Shown here in pieces: positions 36,049-44,954 of a DNA stretch of 64,000 bases. Position 1 is the stretch's first letter. Each line of letters begins with the position of its first letter. The DNA lies in NCBI RefSeq assembly GCF_019693445.1, contig NZ_JAHRBL010000011.1, forward strand, positions 62,001 to 126,000, written 5' to 3'. Source of the stretch: Deinococcus aquaedulcis. Its GTDB lineage: Bacteria > Deinococcota > Deinococci > Deinococcales > Deinococcaceae. The notes below the pieces were generated by a model that was not told the origin of the DNA, did no database searches, and saw nothing but the letters and a program-made list of their open reading frames with translations. A program made the position numbers and the translations under genes.

Positions 36049-37233
36049 TTACTTGATGTTCTTCTGCATGGTCTGCACGGCTTTTGCCAGCAGGGCCGAG
36101 GCGTTGGTGCCGGGCTTCTTGACGCCTTCGGTAATCGCCTCCGTCCAGGGCGTCCAGACCTGGCCCATTTCCGGCACGTTGGGCATGGGGGTGCCGCTGG
36201 TGATCACGCGCCCGAAGCCGTTCACAATCGGGTTGGCCGCGAGGTTGCGCCGCACCGTCACGTTCACCGGAATACGCCCGCCCGCCTGGTTAAAGGACAG
36301 CTGCGCCACGCCCGTCACCATGCCACGGGCGAACTCGGCCGCTGCCGCCTTATTGGGGCTGTAGGCGTTCATCACGATGCCCTGCACGCCCACGAAGGGG
36401 CTCCAGGGATTCGGCGCCCCGGGAGGGGTGGGCAGCGCCGTGATGCCGTAGTTGATGCCCGCCTTCTTGATGTCGCCCATGTCCCAGGGCCCGGTCACGA
36501 TCATGGCGGCGTCGCCCTTCAGGAAGGCGGCCTTGGCCTTGTCGCCCGTCATGCCTTCGGGCACCAGCTTGTACTTGAAGCGCAGGTCGTTCAGCAGGTT
36601 CAGGGCGCGGGCGGCCCCAGCGTTGGCGAGGCCAATGTCCTTCACGTCCAGCGTGCCGCTGTTGTTCTTAAACACGTAGCCGCCATAGGCGCTGATCAGG
36701 CCGTACTGCATATAGGCGTTGCTCAGGTCGGTCACGAAGCCGTATTTGCCGCCGCCCGTGTTCTTCTGGGCCACGCGGATGAACTCGTTCCAGCTGGTGG
36801 GCGCGGTGGGCACCAGTTTCTTGTTGTAGACCAGCGCCACCGACTCCGCGAACATGGGCAGGCCGTACAGCTTGCCCCGGTAGGTCAGGGCGGTGAGGGT
36901 GGTGCGGTCAAACTCGCCCCGGCGCGCCACGTAGGCGTCCATGGGTTCCAGCACGCCTGCCGTGACCAGCTGCCCAAAGCGGTCCTGGGGCAGCGTGACG
37001 ATCAGGTCTGGGCCCTTGCCCTTCTTCGCGGTGGCGATCAGCTGGTCGGCCAGCTTGTCCAGCGGCACGTTCACGATTTTGACCTGGTTGCCGCTGAGGC
37101 GGGTGTAGCTGGCCGTCTGGGCCTTGAGCCACGCCACCTCGGCGGTGTCGGTGAAATGGCTCCAGACGGTCAGGGTGACGGCCGAAGCGGGGGTGGACAG
37201 GGCCAGCAGGCTCAGGGTCAGCAGTCGGTTCAT
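36049..37233 (-). CDS. Extracellular sugar-binding protein of an ABC importer (MalE-like), 394 aa
   Basis: This is a periplasmic or surface solute-binding protein of family 1. The signal peptide is MNRLLTLSLLALSTPASA. Mature-protein features include LTVWSHFTDTAEVAWL, GPDLIVTLPQDRFGQL, MFAESVALVYNKKLVPTAPT, FLKGDAAMIVTGPWDMGDIK and the C-terminal MPNVPEMGQVWTPWTEAI, as in maltose/maltodextrin binding proteins. ATG 37233 follows GAGGAG. No permease or ATPase gene is next to it here, so its importer is encoded elsewhere or the gene is an orphan. Confidence 0.93.
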   Translation of the reverse strand: MNRLLTLSLLALSTPASAVTLTVWSHFTDTAEVAWLKAQTASYTRLSGNQVKIVNVPLDKLADQLIATAKKGKGPDLIVTLPQDRFGQLVTAGVLEPMDAYVARRGEFDRTTLTALTYRGKLYGLPMFAESVALVYNKKLVPTAPTSWNEFIRVAQKNTGGGKYGFVTDLSNAYMQYGLISAYGGYVFKNNSGTLDVKDIGLANAGAARALNLLNDLRFKYKLVPEGMTGDKAKAAFLKGDAAMIVTGPWDMGDIKKAGINYGITALPTPPGAPNPWSPFVGVQGIVMNAYSPNKAAAAEFARGMVTGVAQLSFNQAGGRIPVNVTVRRNLAANPIVNGFGRVITSGTPMPNVPEMGQVWTPWTEAITEGVKKPGTNASALLAKAVQTMQKNIK

Positions 37234-37483
37234 GGGGCTCCTCGTCCCCCGGATGGACACGGCGCGCCCCTCCAGGCATCTGGCCTGGAAGAGGGATCAG
37301 CCACGCGGCTGGCAGCGGTTCCACAGGGGTTCCGAAACGCATCTTCTCCCCTGAATTCTTACGAAATTGTCAACGCCACGTCAGCCAATGGGCTTTCATC
37401 TGGCAAGACAGCGCCCCATCGGGCTTTCTCATGACTGAGAAATACTCTTCTTCCTTTGCGAATGGCGCTGTGCTGTCAGAAAG

Positions 37484-37516
37484 CGGGGGCGGAAGTCAGT
37501 CCGACCCCTGCCCCCG
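37484..37516 (-). terminator. Hairpin downstream of rtcB
   Basis: CGGGGGC and GCCCCCG form a 7-bp stem about 20 bases after the rtcB stop, followed on the minus strand by CTTTCTG. The remaining gap 37234-37483 holds no gene; it is the promoter region of the sugar-binding protein but no convincing promoter pair was found. Confidence 0.45.
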
Positions 37517-37534
37517 TCATGCTGGTTTTAGGCT

Positions 37535-38938
37535 CTACACGTCCTCGCTGCCCGTGTCCATGCGAACAATCCGGGGCTGGAAGGTGCCGACCACGTCCAC
37601 CAGATCGCGCTGACGGCCAATCACCTCTTCAATGCGCTTGTAGGCCTGGGGCGCCTCGTCAATGCCGCCGCCCAGCAGGGTGACGCCGCGCTCTTGCAAG
37701 TAGGCCTGCACGTCCTTTTTGGCCAGGGTGCGCTCGGCGGCCTTGCGGCCCAGCACGCGCCCGGCGCCGTGGCTGGCGCTGCCCAGCGCCTGCGGGTTGC
37801 CCCGGCCGCGCACCACGTACCCGGGGTCGGCCATGCTGCCGGGAATCAGGCCCAGTTGCCCGGCCTCGGCGGGGGTGGCGCCCTTGCGGTGCACGATCAA
37901 TTCCTGCTCGCCCACCGTCTGTTTCCAGGCGAGGTTGTGGCTGTTGCGCACCTGCGCCAGCGGCTGCACGTTCAGGGCGCGGGCCAGCCGGGCGTGAATC
38001 AGTTCGTGGTTGGCCAGCGCGTAGCGGCCCGCCAGATTCATGGCCTGCCAGTAGGCCTGCCCCTCTTCGTGGTCCAGTGGCAGCCACGCCAGCTTCTTGG
38101 CCTCGGGAGCCAAGCCAGGGTGCAGGCGCTCGGCCAGCCCTGTGAAGTGCCCCGCCACCTGCGCGCCAAAACCCCGGCTGCCGCTGTGCGACAGCACCGC
38201 CAGATACTCGCCGGCCTCCAGGCCCAGGTCACCTTCCGGCAGGGTGAAGGTGCCGAACTCCACGAAATGGTTGCCGCTGCCCGAGGTGCCGATCTGGGTG
38301 GCGGCCTTGTCGAACAGATGGCGCAGCAGCGCCTGATCGCGCCACGTGCCTTCGTGCAGCACCTCGTGGTCGGGGCGGTCACGCTTCTCAAAGGCCACGC
38401 CGGCCCCAAAGCGGGTGTGCTTGAGCAGCAGCGCCTTGCCGTCTTCGGCGTGCAGTCCCTGGGGGGCCAGCGGCAGCACGCTGAGCATCATGGAGCAGCC
38501 GATGTCCACGCCCACGCCGTAGGGAATCACCGCGTTTTCGGTGGCCAGCACGCCGCCAATGGGCAGGCCGTAGCCCACATGGGCGTCGGGCATCAGGGCG
38601 CCGGCGCGGCTGACCGGCAGGCGCATCGCCACGTCCATCTGGGTGCGGGCGCCCGCTTCAATCAGGTCCTCGCCCCACACCGGGTAGGGCAGAGGCGTGG
38701 GGCGCAGCTCGGCGCCCTTCTGGGCGTCGCGCTTGGCCTGCTGCGCGGCCAGTTCAGCGGCCAGCTCGGCGTAGACGCCGCCTGCAAGGTACGCTTCGGG
38801 GTTGGCCTGCACCGCACGCAGTTCCGAGAGGATGTCCTCACGTTCCAGGCCCGCTTTTTCACGGGTAGTGGCGGCGGTCTGTGCCAGGGCAATGGCTTTT
38901 TTCTCCAGGCCAAGTTTTACAAGGTGTTTGCCGTTCAT
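37535..38938 (-). CDS. rtcB: RtcB family RNA ligase, 467 aa
   Basis: RtcB joins RNA 2',3'-cyclic-phosphate and 5'-OH ends using GTP and manganese, in tRNA repair. Conserved elements are MPDAHVGYGLPIGGVLATEN, GVGVDIGCSM with the metal-binding Cys, GTSGSGNHFVEFG, SHSGSRGFG, and SASHGAGRVLGRKAA with the histidine that is guanylylated. The last residues MDTGSEDV extend beyond the usual end (FQPRIVRM). The length suits a stand-alone RtcB. No archease or RtcA/RtcR gene is adjacent. No good ribosome binding site is seen before ATG 38938. Confidence 0.94.
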   Translation of the reverse strand: MNGKHLVKLGLEKKAIALAQTAATTREKAGLEREDILSELRAVQANPEAYLAGGVYAELAAELAAQQAKRDAQKGAELRPTPLPYPVWGEDLIEAGARTQMDVAMRLPVSRAGALMPDAHVGYGLPIGGVLATENAVIPYGVGVDIGCSMMLSVLPLAPQGLHAEDGKALLLKHTRFGAGVAFEKRDRPDHEVLHEGTWRDQALLRHLFDKAATQIGTSGSGNHFVEFGTFTLPEGDLGLEAGEYLAVLSHSGSRGFGAQVAGHFTGLAERLHPGLAPEAKKLAWLPLDHEEGQAYWQAMNLAGRYALANHELIHARLARALNVQPLAQVRNSHNLAWKQTVGEQELIVHRKGATPAEAGQLGLIPGSMADPGYVVRGRGNPQALGSASHGAGRVLGRKAAERTLAKKDVQAYLQERGVTLLGGGIDEAPQAYKRIEEVIGRQRDLVDVVGTFQPRIVRMDTGSEDV

Positions 38939-39218
38939 GGGGGTCTCGTTTCAGGGAGGAGAGGGGGCGGGAGGGCGGGCTGGGGGCATTCGGGAACCGG
39001 TATCGGCTGGATCGGGCATGGCGTACCTCCGCCCTGCACTGTGGCGCGCGTGGCCCCGGCCGGGCATCGGCCAGACGGCCGACTCTGCCCTAGCGCAATT
39101 CACCAGCCGGACAAACGAACATGGCCCATTTCATCCCTCTTTCCCCCAGGCGGGGATGAGGCGGCGCTGGCCGGGCGTAAAGCTTGGCGGGCCAGAGAAG
39201 GGGCTGGCCGCGCAGGCC

Positions 39219-39224
39219 TACAGT
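39219..39224 (+). promoter_or_regulatory. -10 box TACAGT before the 39230 frame
   Basis: TACAGT ends 5 bases before GTG 39230. The rest of 38939-39218 holds nothing recognisable. Confidence 0.35.
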
Positions 39225-39229
39225 TTTTG

Positions 39230-39730
39230 GTGGACGCTCTCCTGGCGCCTTCTTCCTATTCTCCGTGTTGGAGGTGCCCTCTGCGTTCAGGCGTGGTGAT
39301 CTGCGGGCTGGTGCTGGGCGGGGCGTTCCTGTTGGGCGCTCAGCCGTCGGCCCGTCATCTGGCCCTGCAGCTCAGCTCTGCAAAGACCCTGCGGGAGCGG
39401 GCATGGTCAGAGGCGGCCACCCGCGCGGCCTGTACGGACACCGCGCACATCGCCATTCGCCGCGCTTCGGTGGTCAGGCTGGTGTTCACCTACCCCATTG
39501 AACACGTGGGCGAAACCTGGACAGCCCGGGGTGTGGTGTTCCTGAAGGAAGGCCCAGACGGGTTGACCCGCATGCCGTTTCACTGTGCGTTGAGCGCCAC
39601 GTCAGACCAGTTCTCTGTGGGGGGGCCAGCCCTCACGATGGGCCCGTCAATGGTGAGTGTGCGTCCCGGCGCCGTCAGGCACGCACCGGATGACCTGGGG
39701 GACAACGCTTGGTCCATGCCCACTCTTTCA
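39230..39730 (+). pseudogene. Unknown exported protein gene that has lost its 3' end
   Basis: From GTG 39230 the frame encodes a hydrophobic segment (VVICGLVLGGAFLLG) and a plausible mature domain (DTAHIAIRRASVVRLVFTYP, then HVGETWTARGVVFLKEG and FHCALSATSDQF). GC3 bias is normal for a gene. Around 39730 this coding character stops. Without a stop codon the frame continues antisense through the whole of the convergent gene to 40252, which is not credible. I interpret it as a gene whose C-terminus was deleted or frameshifted. GTG 39293 is an alternative start. No family is recognised. Confidence 0.4.
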
Positions 39731-40321
39731 GCGCACGGCGGGCCAGCCGCGTGCATCCAGCGCCAGTTGCCGCGCTTGCACCGGCACGCGGCGCAGCAGG
39801 CGAAAACCGAAGCTGGTCCAGCGCCATTCGCTCAGCGCCTGCCCCGGAGCCTGCGGGGCCGCGTAGGTGACTTCCAGGGTCACCAATGTGCCGTCCGGGC
39901 GCACCGTCAGTGCCGAGACGGGCTGAAACAGCGCGCTGCCCACCCAGACTTCCTGATAGCGCCCCCCGGGCCGGGGCCGCAGCACCGCAATATGGGCGCT
40001 GCGGCCCTGGGCGTCGCGGTTGCCGGTGATGGGCGTGGGGGCCGCCGCCCAGCGCCCTATGGGCCAGTCGCGCCAGGGTCGCCAGAGGGCCAGCACGCAT
40101 TCGGGCTGCCGGTCGCCCGTCACGTCGGCCCAGGCCTGGCTGCGCACGTCCCAGGCCGGGGGCAGGGTCAGGGGCGGGCAGGAGGGTGCGGGGCGCACCT
40201 GGAACGCTGGCCCCCACTGGCCCCCCGGGTTCAGCGCGCGCCAGGGGGGTGACCCGGCGCCGCCGGCCAGGGCCACTGGCAGCGCCAGCAGCAGGGTCAG
40301 CCCCCACTTCCGGGTCAGCAT
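39728..40321 (-). CDS. Secreted protein of unknown function, 197 aa
   Basis: I do not recognise a family. MLTRKWGLTLLLALPVALAG is a signal peptide. The mature part contains QAWADVTGDRQPECVLALWR, which resembles an FG-GAP/VCBS-type acidic loop, and RPDGTLVTLEVTYAAPQAPG. It looks like a small beta-rich extracytoplasmic domain. The start overlaps the stop of the CapA-like gene by 7 bases, so the two are co-translated and may act together at the envelope. Confidence 0.7.
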   Translation of the reverse strand: MLTRKWGLTLLLALPVALAGGAGSPPWRALNPGGQWGPAFQVRPAPSCPPLTLPPAWDVRSQAWADVTGDRQPECVLALWRPWRDWPIGRWAAAPTPITGNRDAQGRSAHIAVLRPRPGGRYQEVWVGSALFQPVSALTVRPDGTLVTLEVTYAAPQAPGQALSEWRWTSFGFRLLRRVPVQARQLALDARGWPAVR

Positions 40322-41211
40322 GGGGGCAACCCCAGGCGGCGCAGGGCGGTGCGGCGATCCTCGCCCGTGGCGGGCCCCACGCGCCCGGCGCGGATACGGG
40401 TGGGCACGGCGCAGGCAGCGCCCACCTGCCGCAGCGGAACGCGAACCACCGCGCCCACGCGGGTGGCGGGCAGCGCCTGATCGAACAGCAGATTGCCCAG
40501 GCTGTAGAGCACCAGCGCAGGTCCCCGGGGGCCGCGCAGCACCTCGTGGCCCTGCAGGACATGGGGCCCGCTGCCCGCCACCACCGTGGCCCCCGCCGCC
40601 ACCAGCGCCCGGGCCTGCGCGCGCTGCCGGGCGGTGGTCAGGCCGTATTCCTCGCCCCAGTGCGGCAGCACCACCACCCACGCCCCGTGCGCCGCCGCCC
40701 GGATGGCCGCCAGGGGGGGCGGCGTGCGCCCGTCGTCCAGATAGGCCACAAACGCCACGCGTTCGCCGCCCACGCGGCTCAGGGTGGGCGTGCGGGTCAC
40801 GGGCACTACCCCGGCGGCGCGCAGGGCCCCCTGCGACTGCGCCTGCCCGGCCGGGCCACCGTCGCGGGCGTGGTTGTTCTCGGTGCCCAGGTGGGTAAAG
40901 GGGGCCAGCGCGGCCACCCCCGCTGGCGGCGCGCGCAGGTCAATGCCCGGGGTCTGGCGCGGGGTGGTGGTCAGGGGGGATTCCAGGTTGGCCGCTGCGA
41001 CGTCGGCGCGCAGGGCCGGGGCCACCGCCGCCAGCGCGGCGGGCCAGTCGCTGGCATTGGCTGCCGCCACCCCGCGCGCGAGGCTCACGTCGCCCGCCAC
41101 CGCGAGCACTGGCCCCGCCGGGGCCGTGTCCCGCCCACCCGACACCAGCAGGGCGCCCAGCGCGAACAGCAGCAGGCCGGCCCCTCCCGGCCAGAGGATG
41201 CGCACGTTCAC
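40315..41211 (-). CDS. CapA/PgsA family metallophosphatase-fold protein, 298 aa
   Basis: CapA-type proteins are membrane-anchored, calcineurin-like fold proteins linked to poly-gamma-glutamate or capsule synthesis. An N-terminal anchor (about 5-25) is followed by LAVAGDVSLARGVA, AAANLESPLTTTP, GTENNHARDGG, VVVLPHWGEEYGLTTARQRA and the GSGPHVLQGHEVLRG and SLGNLLFDQA motifs that define the family. GTG 41211 is chosen because the longer upstream frame lies in a repeat element (41236-41329). No other PGA synthesis genes are nearby, so the substrate is open. Confidence 0.85.
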   Translation of the reverse strand: MNVRILWPGGAGLLLFALGALLVSGGRDTAPAGPVLAVAGDVSLARGVAAANASDWPAALAAVAPALRADVAAANLESPLTTTPRQTPGIDLRAPPAGVAALAPFTHLGTENNHARDGGPAGQAQSQGALRAAGVVPVTRTPTLSRVGGERVAFVAYLDDGRTPPPLAAIRAAAHGAWVVVLPHWGEEYGLTTARQRAQARALVAAGATVVAGSGPHVLQGHEVLRGPRGPALVLYSLGNLLFDQALPATRVGAVVRVPLRQVGAACAVPTRIRAGRVGPATGEDRRTALRRLGLPPC

Positions 41212-41235
41212 GGCGTTCTGGCCTGCCCCGCGCTC

Positions 41236-41329
41236 ATACGGACTGCCGTCCATGTCCGGAACAGCCAGAACAGAACAGGCTGTTCCTCTCCTGCGGAGCC
41301 TTCCAGGTCTATTTCCCGGACATCCGTAT
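41236..41329. repeat. Imperfect inverted intergenic element (family D)
   Basis: ATACGGA and ATGTCCGG on the left match contiguous CCGGACAT/CCGTAT on the right (41316-41329). An inner hairpin GGAACAGCC/GGCTGTTCC lies at 41258-41286. A partial second copy of the left end is at 57600-57624. Confidence 0.6.
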
Positions 41330-41377
41330 TCCTTCTCTGCTGCGCCGCTCTGCTAGGCCCTCCGGTCGGAGACCGTC

Positions 41378-43426
41378 TCACTTCACCACAATGCCGCTCA
41401 GCCACGGGTGCAGGGGCGGCACCTTGCCGCTGCGCAGCTGGGCGCGCCACGCCTCGTTGGTCAGGCGGCTGCCGGCCGGCACGGTGAATTCGTACTGGCT
41501 GTACACGCCGCCGCGCGCCACCTGCAGGCCGCCCCGGCCATCGGGCACCACGGCGTACAGCTCGTGGATATAGCCGGTGGCCTGTTCCAGCGCCCGGCCG
41601 TTGCCTGTGGCGACATCGGCCACCACTGCCGCCATGTCGTTTTCGTCGAACTGGCTGGCGTTCTCGCCGTCCTGGGGGTCGGCGCTGGCCAGTTTCATCT
41701 GCTCCAGCCAGCCGCCGTACAGGTGCAGCCGCTCGTAGTCCTCGGCGCTCAGGGCCTGCCCGGCCAGCTGCCGGGCGGTGGCCGCATTCAGGAACGTCAG
41801 CATGGCGCGCAGCTCATCCAGGTTCTGCTTGGTGCGCGCCGACAGCACCCCCTGGCCGGCCAGCACCCGGCGGGTCAGCGCCTCCAGGGTCAGCAGCCGG
41901 GTCCAGACGGCCGCGTTGGGCTCCACGTAGCCGCGCGCGGGTTGGGGTTCTTCTATGCCGCCCATCTCGGCCATCGTCTGCTTGGCGTACAGGATGGTGT
42001 CGTGGCGCAGTTCAGTCCACGAGCCCAGGGCGGTGAGCATCTCCTTGCGGGTCCAGGCCGCCGTGCGCATAAAGGCCGGGTAGCGGGCGTCGCGCGCGGC
42101 CGGCTTGGCCAGCGGCTGCAGGGCGTACAGCCAGCCGCTGTACACGTTGGCGGTCCAGTCGGCTTCTTTCAGGGCGGCAAAGCTGGCGCGCACCTTGGCC
42201 ATCTGCGGCAGGTAGTTGGCGTAGCGGTCCTCGCCCGAGCGGCGCAGCTCGTTCAGCGCGGCGTCGCTGCCCAGGGCGGCCAGCAGGTCCAGGCCACGCG
42301 GCAGCCAGCGCTCCTGGCCCTGCTTGCCCACCTCGCGGTACACCAGCCGCTGAAAGGCCGCGCCGTCTAGGGTGAAGCGCTGGCCCATCATGCGGAAGCC
42401 CAGAGTCTCGCGCTCGCGCACCTCGCGGCCCTCGCCGGGCCGGGCCTCCACGAACAGGCTGTTCACCTGGGGTAGGGGCAGCTTGGCCAGCGCCGCCTGG
42501 AAGGTGCTCAGGACCGCCGGGTTCGCCAGCCGGCGCACCTGCCCGCCCGTGGCGGCCCTCAGGGCGGCGGCGTACTGGCGGTAATCCAGGTCGTCGCTGC
42601 GGCCAATCAGGAGGGCGGTGGGGTCATAGATGCGCGCCCAGAGTTTCTGGGCCTCGGGGTTGCCGCTGATCAGGTTGGTGAGCAGCGCGGCCACGCGGGT
42701 TTCGCCGGGGCTTTTTACGCGCAGGTTCAGGCGGCCCAGCCACATCATGGTGCGGAAATAGCGCTTCAGGGCGTCGCTGCGGGTGTAGTGGCCGCGCGGC
42801 ACGTACTGCGAGTAATCCTCTTCCAGTTCCGTGGCGGCAAAGATAGGCGACGTGGCCTGGCCCTGGTGGGCGTCAATCAGCCGCACCTCCTGGGCCACCA
42901 GGGCCGCCACCTCGGCCGGGGGGGTGGTGGCCGGGTCAATCAGTTCCTGCGCCACCGCCAGGTAGGCCAGGGCGCGCCGGGCGTCGCCTTCCAGGGCCGT
43001 GCCTTTCAGGGCGGCGTGCTGGCGCCGGGCGTCCGCGACCAGCAGCGCGGTCATGCGGCGCAGGGCGGGTGACAGGGCCTCGCGTTCCAGGTCGCGCAGC
43101 AGCTTGCTGAACACGAGGTGGTAGGCGTGCAGCATGGAGTCGGTGGTCACGAACACCGGCTGGTTCAGGTAGCGCGTGGCCTCGTATACGCCGTCGAAGT
43201 GCGCCCAGGTGGCGGGCGCGATCACGAAGCCGTTCTTGCTCAGGGCCGCGCGCTGGGCGGGGCTCAGACCGCTGGTGCCGACCTCGGGGTCCGAACGCAG
43301 CAGTTCCTGGTTCTTGATGGCCGAGAGGTTGACCGGCAGGGTGTACGAACTGGGAGCGGCCAGCGCGGCAGGCAGCAGGGCCGCGCCGGGCAGGGCCAGC
43401 AGCAAGGTGAGGGTGAGGCGGCGCAT
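41378..43426 (-). CDS. DUF3160 family secreted protein, 682 aa
   Basis: DUF3160 proteins are large exported proteins of unknown function found in Deinococcus and several other phyla. The signal peptide is MRRLTLTLLLALPGAALLPA. Family-like segments are GFVIAPATWAHFDGVYEATR, YLNQPVFVTTDSMLHAYHLV, FRTMMWLGRLNLRV, DTILYAKQTMAEMGG, and late QATGYIHELYAVVPD. The protein is mostly helical and has no cysteines. It follows murE by 59 bases on the same strand, so it may be co-transcribed. A TATGAC box precedes the ATG by 6 bases, so independent transcription is also possible. Confidence 0.88.
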   Translation of the reverse strand: MRRLTLTLLLALPGAALLPAALAAPSSYTLPVNLSAIKNQELLRSDPEVGTSGLSPAQRAALSKNGFVIAPATWAHFDGVYEATRYLNQPVFVTTDSMLHAYHLVFSKLLRDLEREALSPALRRMTALLVADARRQHAALKGTALEGDARRALAYLAVAQELIDPATTPPAEVAALVAQEVRLIDAHQGQATSPIFAATELEEDYSQYVPRGHYTRSDALKRYFRTMMWLGRLNLRVKSPGETRVAALLTNLISGNPEAQKLWARIYDPTALLIGRSDDLDYRQYAAALRAATGGQVRRLANPAVLSTFQAALAKLPLPQVNSLFVEARPGEGREVRERETLGFRMMGQRFTLDGAAFQRLVYREVGKQGQERWLPRGLDLLAALGSDAALNELRRSGEDRYANYLPQMAKVRASFAALKEADWTANVYSGWLYALQPLAKPAARDARYPAFMRTAAWTRKEMLTALGSWTELRHDTILYAKQTMAEMGGIEEPQPARGYVEPNAAVWTRLLTLEALTRRVLAGQGVLSARTKQNLDELRAMLTFLNAATARQLAGQALSAEDYERLHLYGGWLEQMKLASADPQDGENASQFDENDMAAVVADVATGNGRALEQATGYIHELYAVVPDGRGGLQVARGGVYSQYEFTVPAGSRLTNEAWRAQLRSGKVPPLHPWLSGIVVK

Positions 43427-43485
43427 GGGGCTGTCATACCACGCCGCCTTCTGGTCTTTGTCGGTAAATGCCGGGAGGGGGGCGC

Positions 43486-44940
43486 CTAAGCCCGCAGCGC
43501 GGCTTCGGCCTCGGCGGTCTCGTTCCAGGGCAGGGTCTCGGCGGCGCGTTCCAGGGTGTCTTCGGGGCCCTTTCCGGCCAGCAGCACGGTGTCGCCGGGC
43601 CGGGCCCCGGCAATCGCCGCCCGGATGGCCTCGCGGCGGTCCGGGACGCGGGTGAAATTCGTGCGACCCGCGTCCCGCGCTCCCCGTTCCATCTCGGCCA
43701 GAATCTCGTCCAGCGGGGTGTCACGGCAGTCTTCTTCCGTGAAAAAGGCGTGGTCGGCCAGCCGGGTGGCAACCTCGCCCAGCGGCGCCCGCTTGCCGGG
43801 GTCGCGCGGGCCGCCCGCCGATCCGAGCACCACCAGGAGTCGCCCCGGCGTGGTGGCGCGCAGGGTGCCCAGGGCCTTGTCCAGGCTGGGCGGCGTGTGG
43901 GCAAAGTCCACGATGACCCGGCGCCCCTGCGGGTCGGGCACCAGCTGCATGCGGCCGGGCACGCCGGCAAAGGTGGCCAGCCCGGCGCGCAGCTGCGCCA
44001 CATCCGCCCCCAGGTGCGCCGCCGCCGCCATCGCCGCCAGGGCGTTGGCCACGTTAAAGCGGCCGATCATGGGCAGCTGGGCATCGAACTCGCCGTGCGG
44101 CGAGACCACATGAAAGTGCAGGCCGGTTGAGCGCTCTTCAATGCCCCCGGCGCGCCAGTCGGCGTGCTGGCCTTCGGCGGAGTAGGTGGTTTCCTGGGGC
44201 GCCACGCCGCGCAACTGGGCGGTCCAGAGGTCGTCCACGTTCAGCACGGCGAAGGGCGAACGCTCGATCAGGCGCCGCTTGTCGGCAAAGTAACGGTCCA
44301 TGGTGCCGTGAAAGTCCAGGTGTTCGGGGCTCAGGTGGGTCCAGATGGCCGCCGACCACGCCACGCCGCGCACCCGGTCCAGGGCCAGGGCGTGGCTGCT
44401 GGCTTCCAGCACGGCGGCCTGCGCGCCTGCCGCGATCATCTCGGCCAGGGTGGCCTGCACCTGCGGCGCCTCGGGGGTGGTGAAATGTGCGGGGAAATGG
44501 CGCAGTTCACCGTCTGGCAGCTCGTAGCCGGCGGTGCTCAGCAGGCCGGTACGCAGGCCAGCGGCGCGCAGCAGGTGGCGGGTGAGCCAGCTGGTGGTGG
44601 TCTTGCCGTCGGTGCCGGTGACCCCCACCACGCGCAGTTCCTGGCTGGGGTGCCCGGCCAGCGCGGCGGCAGCGTCGGCCAGGGCGGCGCGGGCGCCCGG
44701 CACCGTCAGGTAGGGCAGGGGCGAGGTGACACCTTCGGGCAGCCCCTCGCCCAGCACCGCCACCGCGCCCGCCTGGGCCACCTGTGCCAGAAAACTGTGT
44801 CCGTCAAAACGCGCGCCGCGAATGGCCACGAACGCGAACCCCGGCTGCACCCAGTCGGCGTTGTGGGTCACCCCCGTGACCTCGGGGTTGGCGTCGGGGG
44901 CACTCAGGTGCAGGGCAGCGGCCAGCTCGGCAAGGCGCAT
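43486..44940 (-). CDS. murE: UDP-N-acetylmuramyl tripeptide synthetase MurE, 484 aa
   Basis: MurE adds the third amino acid to UDP-MurNAc-L-Ala-D-Glu in the cytosol; Deinococcus peptidoglycan has L-ornithine there. Motifs are the ATP loop VVGVTGTDGKTTTSW, FTTPEAPQVQATL, AVLEASSHALALDRV, THLSPEHLDFHGTMDRYFAD, the carbamylated-Lys region, GRFNVANALAAMAAA and IVDFAHTPPSLDKAL. The amino-acid specificity loop reads TEEDCRDTPL instead of DNPR (meso-DAP enzymes). ATG 44940 is chosen because TATCAT lies 8 bases upstream; ATG 44949 is upstream in frame. DUF3160 follows on the same strand. Confidence 0.95.
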   Translation of the reverse strand: MRLAELAAALHLSAPDANPEVTGVTHNADWVQPGFAFVAIRGARFDGHSFLAQVAQAGAVAVLGEGLPEGVTSPLPYLTVPGARAALADAAAALAGHPSQELRVVGVTGTDGKTTTSWLTRHLLRAAGLRTGLLSTAGYELPDGELRHFPAHFTTPEAPQVQATLAEMIAAGAQAAVLEASSHALALDRVRGVAWSAAIWTHLSPEHLDFHGTMDRYFADKRRLIERSPFAVLNVDDLWTAQLRGVAPQETTYSAEGQHADWRAGGIEERSTGLHFHVVSPHGEFDAQLPMIGRFNVANALAAMAAAAHLGADVAQLRAGLATFAGVPGRMQLVPDPQGRRVIVDFAHTPPSLDKALGTLRATTPGRLLVVLGSAGGPRDPGKRAPLGEVATRLADHAFFTEEDCRDTPLDEILAEMERGARDAGRTNFTRVPDRREAIRAAIAGARPGDTVLLAGKGPEDTLERAAETLPWNETAEAEAALRA

Positions 44941-44948
44941 GGGGCGCA

Positions 44949-44954
44949 TGATAC
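44949..44954 (-). promoter_or_regulatory. Leaderless -10 box TATCAT for murE
   Basis: On the minus strand TATCAT lies 8 bases before ATG 44940. Confidence 0.55.

Noticed and set aside
37368..37373. TTGACA upstream of the sugar-binding protein gene as a -35 box
   Set aside because: No acceptable -10 box at 16-18 bases spacing.
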